Origin: Rudanella paleaurantiibacter
GTDB taxonomy: Bacteria > Bacteroidota > Bacteroidia > Cytophagales > Spirosomataceae
DNA length: 64,000 bases
Assembly: GCF_009184635.1 (NCBI RefSeq)
Contig: NZ_WELI01000005.1
Span: forward strand, 248,001-312,000
Reading direction: 5' to 3'
In this document: positions 1 through 6,055 of the stretch, piece after piece
Position numbering within the stretch: the stretch's first letter is position 1
How the letters are laid out: every line of letters starts with the position of its first letter
Translations under genes and position numbers: made by a program
Notes under the pieces: generated by a model
The model's input: only the letters and a program-made list of their open reading frames with translations
Database searches by the model: none
What the model was told of the DNA's origin: nothing

Positions 1-241
1 GGGTAATCAGCCCGCCGAGCGAGTTCATTGGCGCACCGAATCCGGCCGATAGTTGCGCCCCCATGTTACGAGCACTACGGCTCGCTCCGTTCATGTTACT
101 CGACAACTGGCCGAGCGCCCGACTACCGGTCTGCTGCATCCGGCCTGCCCACTGAGACAGGTTTTGCGAGGCCCGGTTAAGACCCTGCGCAAAGGGCCGG
201 TCGTCGAGCCCTAATGCTACTGATAGACTGCGGGCATCCAT
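1..241 (-). CDS. Phage tail tape measure protein, N-terminus (partial)
   Basis: Only the first 80 residues are in the window; the gene continues past position 1. The start ATG is at 241. The visible part begins MDARSLSVALGLDDRPFAQG and continues with an amphipathic, Gln/Ser/Asn-rich helix. 'LGLDDRPFAQGLNRASQNL' resembles the start of many tape measure proteins, where each repeat reads as a short beta strand followed by a long helix. Tape measure proteins set tail length and are ejected with the DNA. The position directly after the frameshifted tail assembly chaperone is the canonical place for this gene in siphophages. The call rests mainly on that gene order, because the long repeat body is not visible. 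Confidence 0.7.
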   Translation of the reverse strand, partial: MDARSLSVALGLDDRPFAQGLNRASQNLSQWAGRMQQTGSRALGQLSSNMNGASRSARNMGAQLSAGFGAPMNSLGGLIT

Positions 242-247
242 AGCTAA

Positions 248-610
248 TTACGTTGTCGTGTTGGTATATGCCAGCCCGGCTGCAAACTGCCGGAGGGCTT
301 CTCGTTTTTCCTCAGGCGTCATGTCCTGACGTGATTTGGCCCGCTTTACCGACGGACTTTCCTCACCGGGCAGGCTCATGTACTGCTCGGGTTTTATGCG
401 TCGCTTGCGGTCCTGATTGTAGATTTCAGTTGCCAGAATCCGGACCCCTTTCATCATCGACACCCAGTCCTCGTGTGCGACCTCCTGCCGGGCGATGATA
501 TAGCCGATAGCCTGCCCGTAGCCCATCGTGTAGAACTGATCCGGCAGCAGGCCCACGCGAAAGGCTTTATCTTCTAATTCTCCCCAGCTGGGCCAGACTG
601 GGGTTCGGCG
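248..610 (-). CDS. Tail assembly chaperone frameshift extension (lambda gpT-like part)
   Basis: This frame is open upstream to 790 but reads as convincing protein only after about 610, where it is entered by a -1 slip from the overlapping upstream gene. The extension is 120 residues and starts after the slippery site with R-R-T-P-V-W. It holds a conserved-looking middle (QFYTMGYGQAIGYIIARQEV) and a basic C-terminus. The fusion product (1038 to 610, then -1 to 248) would be 263 residues, in line with the gpG-gpGT arrangement. Such G-T proteins bind the tape measure protein and recruit tail tube protein during tail assembly. An independent start at 526 (ATG) is possible but would discard the well-formed frameshift signal. 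No homologue was searched. Confidence 0.75.
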   Translation of the reverse strand, partial: RRTPVWPSWGELEDKAFRVGLLPDQFYTMGYGQAIGYIIARQEVAHEDWVSMMKGVRILATEIYNQDRKRRIKPEQYMSLPGEESPSVKRAKSRQDMTPEEKREALRQFAAGLAYTNTTT

Positions 611-1038
611 TTTGGGTCTGGCTCCGTTTCTTGGGTAGGCTCTGGATTGGCAGCTAATGCCGCTTCCATTTCCAGCCGGATGCGCCGGGCCTCCTCTGTT
701 GTTTTCCGATACAGCGATCCCACAAAGGCGTCGAAAATCTCTACGCCCTGCTCTGGTGTTCCTGCGTTGATGATTTCCACAATCTGCCACTCAGTATAGG
801 TAGCGGACTTGTTCTGAGTCTTCGCGTAGCCCTCCAATCCCGCCCGTACCAGTTCAATCATGTACTCATCAGGGTGGAGTGCTGACACAAACCGCATGAT
901 TTGGGCCGGATCAGTGGAGAGGTTAAAAGCCCGCGCAAAATGGCGGGTAGCCAGTACGTTGTAGGCGAGGGTATGTGAACCGGCCTGTACGATATTATTC
1001 ATAGTGAGATACGAAAAAAGGGTTTCCGGCAAATCCAT
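574..1038 (-). CDS. Tail assembly chaperone (lambda gpG-like)
   Basis: A 154-residue protein lying between the major tail protein and the tape measure gene. The body (about residues 1-115) is helical, and the C-terminal 30 residues are rich in Glu, Pro and Gln, ending in PQSGPAGEN. In lambda-like phages the short form is made in excess, and a few percent of ribosomes slip back one base near the end to make the longer form. The slippery heptamer lies 11 codons before this gene's stop, which is the usual location. The start ATG at 1038 is the first in frame. Function is called from position and from the frameshift cassette rather than from sequence identity. Confidence 0.75.
   Translation of the reverse strand: MDLPETLFSYLTMNNIVQAGSHTLAYNVLATRHFARAFNLSTDPAQIMRFVSALHPDEYMIELVRAGLEGYAKTQNKSATYTEWQIVEIINAGTPEQGVEIFDAFVGSLYRKTTEEARRIRLEMEAALAANPEPTQETEPDPNAEPQSGPAGEN
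582..616 (-). promoter_or_regulatory. Programmed -1 ribosomal frameshift signal
   Basis: On the minus strand, C CCA AAC (616 down to 610) is an exact X XXY YYZ slippery heptamer in the zero frame. It is followed by a 6-base spacer GCCGAA (609-604) and a hairpin with stem CCCCAG/CTGGGG (603-598 with 587-582). The 10-base loop has some further pairing potential (CTGG/CCAG). Slipping moves CCA-AAC to CCC-AAA and opens the frame that ends at 248. Heptamer, spacer and stem all match the arrangement known for phage tail chaperone genes. Confidence 0.85.
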
Positions 1039-1072
1039 ACGAATCAGCCAAAAACCCCCGGTTTAGAACGAA

Positions 1073-1507
1073 TTAGGCCGTCAGGTTGCCCTCTACTGGC
1101 TGCGTGGTGATTGACAGACCCAGTGAAGCCCGGTAAGCGGTTTCCATTTCGGCGGTCGTCTCGCACGAGGTCAAAAAACCCTTGAAGGTCACGCCAATAT
1201 CCTGCGTGGCATCAATGCGGATACGCCAGTTCTTGATCTCACGCGACAGTAGCATGGCCCGCAGAGCCGAGTAGTTGATTTTGCCCGCCGAGGTAGCCCG
1301 GTCAACCAGTACCTCGAACGTGTTTTCCCCCGACTTCAGGCCCGGAATCTCTTCACGCCAGCCGCCATTGTCTTTGCTGGTTACGTCGATTTTGTCCACG
1401 TTCAGCCGCTCAGTCTGGCTCGTTTCTTCGGACACCAGCAGCCAGGTACCGGGCGTTACCGATTCAACTTCAAGTCGGACAAGGGTACCATTTAATTTCT
1501 CTGCCAT
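1073..1507 (-). CDS. Phage major tail (tube) protein, TP901-1-like
   Basis: A 144-residue protein that probably polymerises into the tail tube. It shows the TP901-1-type pattern: a short N-terminal MAEKLNGTLVRLEV strand, a tryptophan region (GTWLLVSEETS), a long central beta section with GLKSGENTFEVLVDR, and a helix-strand end with CETTAEMETAYRASL. The length fits small major tail proteins. It sits directly between the tail completion genes and the tail chaperone, where the abundant tube protein is expected. Its stop is separated by about 35 bases from the chaperone start, so it may be strongly and separately translated. Confidence 0.75.
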   Translation of the reverse strand: MAEKLNGTLVRLEVESVTPGTWLLVSEETSQTERLNVDKIDVTSKDNGGWREEIPGLKSGENTFEVLVDRATSAGKINYSALRAMLLSREIKNWRIRIDATQDIGVTFKGFLTSCETTAEMETAYRASLGLSITTQPVEGNLTA

Positions 1508-1509
1508 GA

Positions 1510-1938
1510 TTATACTTGGTTAAGTGTGTGACTCACAGTAATGATTTTCCGGACTACCGTATCGGTGTCCAACAGTTGCGGCATATCACGCGTACCCACT
1601 ACCTGCACCCGAACTACATTGAATCCCGCGACCGATAGTCCCGTTTTGCCCGGTGACGGCGTAATGAGTGCCGTAGCCAGGTTAGCAATGTCCGTTGCCG
1701 GTTTTTTGCTGACAGGTCCCGTGAACCGGGTTACCACGTCAAGCGTAATCTCTCCGGTCTGACCGAAACTGTCTTTTGTCCCGGCCGGCACGCTCACCCA
1801 CGGCCCCAGAATGATGTAGGGTGCTACGGCGTTGTCGGGAGCCTGTAAGCTGTAGAGGACTACCGACTTTCCGTTGTAGGTCAACCCGCCCAGTAGGGTC
1901 GCGTAGGCAGCAGCGAGGGCAAAACCAGCGTCGGTCAT
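1510..1938 (-). CDS. DUF3168-like tail completion protein
   Basis: A 142-residue protein resembling the DUF3168 (tail terminator or neck) group. An N-terminal helix (ALAAAYATLLGGLTYNGKSV) is followed by PYIILGPWVSVPAG and a C-terminal pair of beta strands with VVRKIITVSHTLNQV. In HK97-like phages this protein caps the tail tube and joins it to the head. Its ATG overlaps the stop of the upstream gp10-like gene by 4 bases (1935-1938), so the two are translationally coupled. The family call is from pattern and position. Confidence 0.65.
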   Translation of the reverse strand: MTDAGFALAAAYATLLGGLTYNGKSVVLYSLQAPDNAVAPYIILGPWVSVPAGTKDSFGQTGEITLDVVTRFTGPVSKKPATDIANLATALITPSPGKTGLSVAGFNVVRVQVVGTRDMPQLLDTDTVVRKIITVSHTLNQV

Positions 1939-2348
1939 AGTCGGGCGAGTAGGCGCTTCAGGTCGTTGTAGTAGATTTCGCGGTGCTTAAGAAAGGCGGG
2001 TATCAGGTGGGGCCGGGCAGGTAGATTGATTTGCCGACCTCCTGCACCCCGAAACTGAGAGGCCAGATCATCGAATCCGGGCGGCACATTTACCAGGCCA
2101 CCCGTACCAAATTCGAGGTAGGGGGAGTAAGCCATCGAAAAACTCACCTTCGCCCCCATGCCGTTATTCGTGGGCTCGTAGCTGCCCGATTGCCGGTGTT
2201 TACCCGTGTCGACGGGCGCATTTAGCACGGCCTCCGCTTCAATGTTGCGCCCCGCCCGCTCAGCCAGATTAGCCGCTTCCTGTCGAAGGGTACGGCCCGC
2301 CCCACGAAACGAACGAAGCACATTGTCCAGTCCATTCAGGCGCATCAT
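1935..2348 (-). CDS. HK97 gp10-like head-tail joining protein
   Basis: 137 residues with the usual HK97-gp10 features: an N-terminal RLNGLDNVLRSFRG, a helix with many Ala and Arg, the motif APVDTGKHRQSGSYE near residue 45, a central YSPYLEFGTGG, and 'ARPHLIPAF' before the last helix. 'PVDTG.L..S' followed by 'Y....E.GT' and 'PF..PA' is the family signature, and each is recognisable here. The protein acts at the head-tail interface. It overlaps both neighbours by about 4 bases, as expected in a compact morphogenesis operon. The start may be the first or second Met. Confidence 0.75.
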   Translation of the reverse strand: MMRLNGLDNVLRSFRGAGRTLRQEAANLAERAGRNIEAEAVLNAPVDTGKHRQSGSYEPTNNGMGAKVSFSMAYSPYLEFGTGGLVNVPPGFDDLASQFRGAGGRQINLPARPHLIPAFLKHREIYYNDLKRLLARL

Positions 2349-2668
2349 GGTGTCAGCGATTGGGTTTCAAGGGTCTGCTGCCGACGGTCGTCACTCAGCA
2401 GCGGTGGCGCAATTAGCCCCAGCCGCTCACCCCGGTAAATAATCACATCGCCCACATGCAACTGAATCGTAGCCGGTACATACCCCGTAAACGAGTAGCG
2501 AGGATTCAGATAGGGCTTAAAGCCCTCGGCGGTCATCGTGCCGTTTCGGCGTTTCACCGAAAACAGACCCGAAAACACCGTGACATCAGCACCCGCCAGA
2601 AAGCCCCCGGCTCCATCGGGCACCGTACCTGCCCGCACAATTTGTATCGGTTCGGTTAGCTTGCCCAT
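2345..2668 (-). CDS. Phage head closure / head-tail adaptor protein
   Basis: Start chosen at 2668 (MGKLTEPIQIVRAG), because the open frame upstream to 2704 lies inside the preceding gene. The product is 107 residues and matches head closure proteins such as SPP1 gp16 or HK97 gp9-like: a first strand 'L.EPIQI', then PDGAGGF, SVKRRNGT, a strand pair, and 'IIYRGERLGLIAPP' near the C-terminus. The gene overlaps the upstream connector by 13 bases. It would close the connector channel after DNA packaging. The sequence is strongly beta-rich, as expected. Confidence 0.7.
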   Translation of the reverse strand: MGKLTEPIQIVRAGTVPDGAGGFLAGADVTVFSGLFSVKRRNGTMTAEGFKPYLNPRYSFTGYVPATIQLHVGDVIIYRGERLGLIAPPLLSDDRRQQTLETQSLTP

Positions 2669-3153
2669 GTGACGGTTCGGTAGGCCCGCGCGAGTGTTTT
2701 CCACTCACGGGGTATATTATCGAAGAGCGAACCGGCCAGTAAACAAATAGCCTCGGCCAGATCACCCGGCAGCGTCGTGTAACCAGTGGTTACAGTCAGC
2801 TTCAACTCCGAACCAACGGGCATATCTGGAATGTAGCCACCTGCATACGGCGCGAGGTCTGTCAGTGTCACCCCGTCCAGTTCGGCCCCGGTAACGGCCA
2901 CAAAGGGAACCACCGGAATCCGCCAGGCTATGGGAGTCGACACAACCAGTACCGCCGTCGAGGGGATCAGCGTCGCCCCTGTCCAGCTACTCACCCGGTT
3001 AATAGCTGCGGTGAGGCAAGCCGTTAACCGGGTGTCGTGCTGGTTGAAGTCAATCGAAAGCAAACCCTTCAGCGACGGCAGCAGCGTCGTAGCCATAGCA
3101 TCCGCTGTGCTGGTGGGCGTTATGGTTAGCTGCTGAGTCATGCGAACGGTCAT
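2656..3153 (-). CDS. Phage head-tail connector (gp6-like)
   Basis: 165 residues. It has the connector layout: helices at the N-terminus (SLKGLLSIDFNQHDTRL, then LTAAINRVSSWTG), a beta insertion that includes PYAGGYIPDMPVGSELKLTV and TTGYTTLPGDL, and closing helices (AEAICLLAGSLFDN). 'TGY..LP.DL..A...L....' is typical of the HK97 gp6 and DUF3199-like connectors that form a ring under the portal. Alternative starts exist at Met1 and Met5, and the first is kept. It directly follows the acidic protein, 2 bases after its stop. Confidence 0.7.
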   Translation of the reverse strand: MTVRMTQQLTITPTSTADAMATTLLPSLKGLLSIDFNQHDTRLTACLTAAINRVSSWTGATLIPSTAVLVVSTPIAWRIPVVPFVAVTGAELDGVTLTDLAPYAGGYIPDMPVGSELKLTVTTGYTTLPGDLAEAICLLAGSLFDNIPREWKTLARAYRTVTWAS

Positions 3154-3155
3154 TC

Positions 3156-3443
3156 TTAGGCTTTTTTACACTTTTCGGGCTTCTCTTCGACAGTGGCCTT
3201 CTCAGGATCCGGTGCAGGTTCACCTTTTTCAGGTTCGGTCTCTGGCTCCGGTGCAGGTTCCTCATCCGGCTCCGATTCTCCATCCGGTTCTGGCTCCTCA
3301 TCCGGCTCAGGAATCTCTTCCTCTGCCAGATAAGCAACACCGTCGGCGATGTAGCTGTCAGCGATCCAGTCCGGCACCGTCACCGTTGTGTTTTCGGGCA
3401 CTCCCGTCTGTTCGAGAGTGCCCGTTGTGGTGATCGTCTTCAT
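3156..3443 (-). CDS. Acidic Glu/Pro-repeat protein of the head operon
   Basis: 95 residues in two parts. Residues 1-40 look folded (MKTITTTGTLEQTGVPENTT and a short ADGVAYLAEEE segment), and the rest is a repeat of E-P-D/E-E-P-x units ending in a Lys-rich tail. The stretch is almost purely Glu, Asp and Pro and is expected to be disordered. It lies between the major capsid and connector genes with only a few bases on either side, so it is probably translated. Small proteins at this place are often head decoration or connector accessory proteins, but nothing here proves a role. Confidence 0.55.
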   Translation of the reverse strand: MKTITTTGTLEQTGVPENTTVTVPDWIADSYIADGVAYLAEEEIPEPDEEPEPDGESEPDEEPAPEPETEPEKGEPAPDPEKATVEEKPEKCKKA

Positions 3444-3449
3444 GAGCGA

Positions 3450-4844
3450 TTAGGCCAGCAGCGCCGTGATACCAGCCGCGAAGGTGCCTTTTACAAACGC
3501 CTTCGTGCTGGGCCCTTTGATGTAGTGAACCCCGCGCATGGTTCCCGTGATGGTTTTGAAGCCCTTCACGGCATCGTCCTCGTTCTGGTCGTAGATGTTC
3601 AACTCAATCCCTTCGCGCACTTTGAAGATCGACTGCGTGAAATCACCCACTAAGAAGCTACCCTGCGTTACCCCTACATTCTGCACAATTGGCAGGCCCG
3701 AAATACGGCGTCCGTTCATGTCCCAGAATGGCGGCATCACGTACACGTCGTTAGCGTCTTTCTTGAGGTTGAGCGCCAGCAAATCGGTCGGGTGCATGAC
3801 GATGTACGTAGGCGTAAACAGGTTGTTGTACACCTGCGTAGCCGCTGTGGCCAGTACATCGAAGTAGCTGGCATCGGCAACAGCCAGCAAACCGGCTGGC
3901 TTGGCAAACGCCGTTGCATACTCCAGAATGCCCTTCAGGTTGGGCGAGGTGCCGTCACCCTTAAACACCTGCTCGTCAGCCTTCAACTCAAGCGAGGTGA
4001 TGATTTCGCTTTGAATCTCACCCATCAGGTAGTCGATGTCGTTGAGGTTCTTACGAGACAACTTGGCAAACACCGTGATGAACTCGGCCGAACGGCTGAA
4101 CTCCTGATAGCTGGTCGAGATTTGGGCGTACTTGGTACCCTCTGCCGTCGTGGCTGCGCCACCCTGCCGGTCAACGCGCTCCACCCAAGAGGCCGTATCA
4201 CTTTCACCGAGCGAGGCTACTGTGATCAGATCGGTAATGAACGGCTGCCGGTCTGGAGCCTTGGCTACGCCCGGATCACGCGACCAAACCGGAATCCGTG
4301 AGCCAGAGGCTACAGTATTCGAGGAGGTCATGTTGACAGCTGCCTTGATTTCCAGATTCACCGAAGTGTTTTTCTGCAACAGCTGGCTCTTTACCGCCGT
4401 TTTGCCGTCAGCGGTCGTGGCATTCAACTGCTCCTCGATCTGCTGCTTAAACGACTTAGTGCGCGTAGAGCCATCCGACTCTTTCAGGCGTTTAGCCTCA
4501 AGTTGCAGATCGTCGAGACCCTTCTGAAGCTGCTCGAACCTATCCTTGTATTCACCTTTAAGGGCTTCGATGTCATCTTTGCTAGCCTTTTTGTTATCGG
4601 CCTCTTTCAGTTCATCCACCCAGCCCTTTACGGTATCCTTCATCTTATCAATGCCTTCTTTGACGCCTTTTTCAACGTCTTCAAGTGAGGTATTGAACCA
4701 ACGCGCCGTACGCTCATAGAGCGGATTTGTGTTGCTCGCCATAAGAGCCATCGACAGGGCAAATGACGGATTACCCTTCCGGGCGGATAGGCTCAGAAAA
4801 AGAGCAAAGACCGCCAACATCATCATGCAGAGTTGCAGATTCAT
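3450..4844 (-). CDS. HK97-type major capsid protein
   Basis: 464 residues. Residues 45-140 form a charged coiled-coil region (DVEKGVKEGIDKMKDTVKG and further heptads) that matches the delta domain acting as internal scaffold and removed by the prohead protease. From about residue 170 the HK97 fold follows: SGSRIPVWSRDPG, then EFITVFAKLSRKNLND, 'LELKADEQVFKGDGTSPNLKG' and the C-terminal 'GLPIVQNVGVTQGSFLVGDF'. The gene comes 8 bases after the protease stop. Oddly, the annotated N-terminus is hydrophobic (residues 2-20); a start at residue 35 (4742) would remove it. Confidence 0.9.
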   Translation of the reverse strand: MNLQLCMMMLAVFALFLSLSARKGNPSFALSMALMASNTNPLYERTARWFNTSLEDVEKGVKEGIDKMKDTVKGWVDELKEADNKKASKDDIEALKGEYKDRFEQLQKGLDDLQLEAKRLKESDGSTRTKSFKQQIEEQLNATTADGKTAVKSQLLQKNTSVNLEIKAAVNMTSSNTVASGSRIPVWSRDPGVAKAPDRQPFITDLITVASLGESDTASWVERVDRQGGAATTAEGTKYAQISTSYQEFSRSAEFITVFAKLSRKNLNDIDYLMGEIQSEIITSLELKADEQVFKGDGTSPNLKGILEYATAFAKPAGLLAVADASYFDVLATAATQVYNNLFTPTYIVMHPTDLLALNLKKDANDVYVMPPFWDMNGRRISGLPIVQNVGVTQGSFLVGDFTQSIFKVREGIELNIYDQNEDDAVKGFKTITGTMRGVHYIKGPSTKAFVKGTFAAGITALLA

Positions 4845-4852
4845 GGTTGTGA

Positions 4853-5620
4853 TTAAAAAGAAAATTGAGATTTAAGCCGCTGGGCAAGGGCCTGCAAATC
4901 GGACGAATCCGGCTGAGTGGTAATTTCCGGCTCAGTGGTTTTCAGAGATTTGAGAACACTCTGCATTTGGGCAAACTGGGACTCTAACTGAATAAAGCAT
5001 TCATCAGTGAAGGTGCCCGTTTTGAGGGCCTTTGTGAGAGAGACAAACTGCTCTTCGAGGTCTCGGTATGATTTGACCTCCACCGTCGGCGTATCGGGAT
5101 TGGCCCCCCAAAGCACCGTCGACCCCTCAAAGAGTTTAACTTCGGCGATCTCGAAGTAACGCCCACCAATGGACGTGGTACGCGAATCGCCCTTGACGGT
5201 GCGAAATCCGACCGAGTGCTGATTCACCAGCCCCATGTCATACATTTTCAGGACATCCAGCGCGTGCGAGGTATCGAGAAACGTAGTGATACCCTTGAGT
5301 CCGGTCGTGTCAACCTCCAGATCGGGTTTACCCAGGCAGAACTCGGGCTGTGAACGGTGGTTGGAAAGATGCCAGATTAAGTCAGAACCCTTGCGGCCAC
5401 GTTCCTTAATCGTTTTGGTGAATGCCGAGGGCAACATCAAATCGCCATCGGAGTCGACGTTGCCGAACTTGGAGAAGTAAACGACGACCTGCCGCTTTTG
5501 CGTGTCGACATCGACGGCCCCGCCCGATATAGATTTAAATTTCACCGTGTGCCCTGATTTGGTTGCGGTGAAACTAAAAAGCCCCTTGGGGAAAGGGGCT
5601 AAAATTCGACTCTTCGGCAA
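4853..5620 (-). CDS. HK97 family prohead protease
   Basis: 255 residues, a serine protease that cleaves the capsid delta domain during head maturation. The typical sequence elements are present in order: a strand near VDTQKRQVVVYFSKFGNVD, DGDLMLPSAFTKTI, the catalytic His region WHLSNHRSQP near residue 105, GLVNQHSVGFRT with the catalytic Ser near residue 137, and WGANPDTPTVEV. The C-terminal 75 residues are helical and may act in assembly. Its place immediately before the capsid gene is the standard order. The start at 5620 is the first ATG. Confidence 0.9.
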   Translation of the reverse strand: MPKSRILAPFPKGLFSFTATKSGHTVKFKSISGGAVDVDTQKRQVVVYFSKFGNVDSDGDLMLPSAFTKTIKERGRKGSDLIWHLSNHRSQPEFCLGKPDLEVDTTGLKGITTFLDTSHALDVLKMYDMGLVNQHSVGFRTVKGDSRTTSIGGRYFEIAEVKLFEGSTVLWGANPDTPTVEVKSYRDLEEQFVSLTKALKTGTFTDECFIQLESQFAQMQSVLKSLKTTEPEITTQPDSSDLQALAQRLKSQFSF

Positions 5621-5632
5621 TTGGCGAAGGGG

Positions 5633-5854
5633 CTATTCACGAAAGGCGGGCTGGCCTTCCGGAAACACCTTAGCCAACTCCGGTTTTACCTCCCGTACAC
5701 GATCACCTACCTGATCGGGCTGCACGGTGTCATGCTTGCGTCTTCCCGTGAAGATGTCATCGGGTATGCGCTTTGGGTACGCTGCACAGGTGAACCGCTT
5801 CCCATAGTGAACGCATTTAAAACAATACATCGATGTCATAATGCCAGGGAGCAA
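5633..5854 (-). CDS. Small Cys/His protein, paralogue A
   Basis: 73 residues with CFKC near the N-terminus, a third Cys in 'FTCAAYPKRIPD', then 'GRRKHDTVQPDQVGD'. The C-x-x-C, C-x-A-Y-P, I/V-P, G and H arrangement resembles small proteins found beside MuF genes in other phages (C..C...C.AFP..IP...G...H). Three Cys and one His could bind a zinc ion. It is paralogous to the gene immediately upstream (5858-6055), sharing AYP and TVQPDQVG. The likely real start is one of three nearby Met codons (residues 1, 6, 9). Function is unknown. Confidence 0.65.
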   Translation of the reverse strand: MLPGIMTSMYCFKCVHYGKRFTCAAYPKRIPDDIFTGRRKHDTVQPDQVGDRVREVKPELAKVFPEGQPAFRE

Positions 5855-5857
5855 ACG

Positions 5858-6055
5858 CTACACATCACGCTTAAGCACAAACGTACCGACCTGATCCGGC
5901 TGAACGGTACGATGTTCCTCTTCGCCAAACTCGTACTTCTCAGGAACTCCATTCGGATAAGCCCGGCACACAAGACGCTTCTTTTTAACGCCCGAGTGCT
6001 CACATTGAAAGCAGGGAGGAATCCGTTGTCCCATGTCTTTTAGTGGCTTTTCCAT
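5858..6055 (-). CDS. Small Cys/His protein, paralogue B
   Basis: 65 residues and the tandem partner of the next gene. CFQC at residues 15-18, a third Cys in LVCRAYPNGVPE, a Gly-rich turn, and 'EEEHRTVQPDQVG' at the C-terminal side. It lacks the C-terminal tail of paralogue A. Three Cys plus His suggests a small zinc-binding fold. It starts exactly where the MuF-metallopeptidase gene ends (both at 6055), implying coupled translation. The duplicated pair inside the head operon is unusual and hints at a dosage or heteromer role, but this is only inference. Confidence 0.65.
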   Translation of the reverse strand: MEKPLKDMGQRIPPCFQCEHSGVKKKRLVCRAYPNGVPEKYEFGEEEHRTVQPDQVGTFVLKRDV

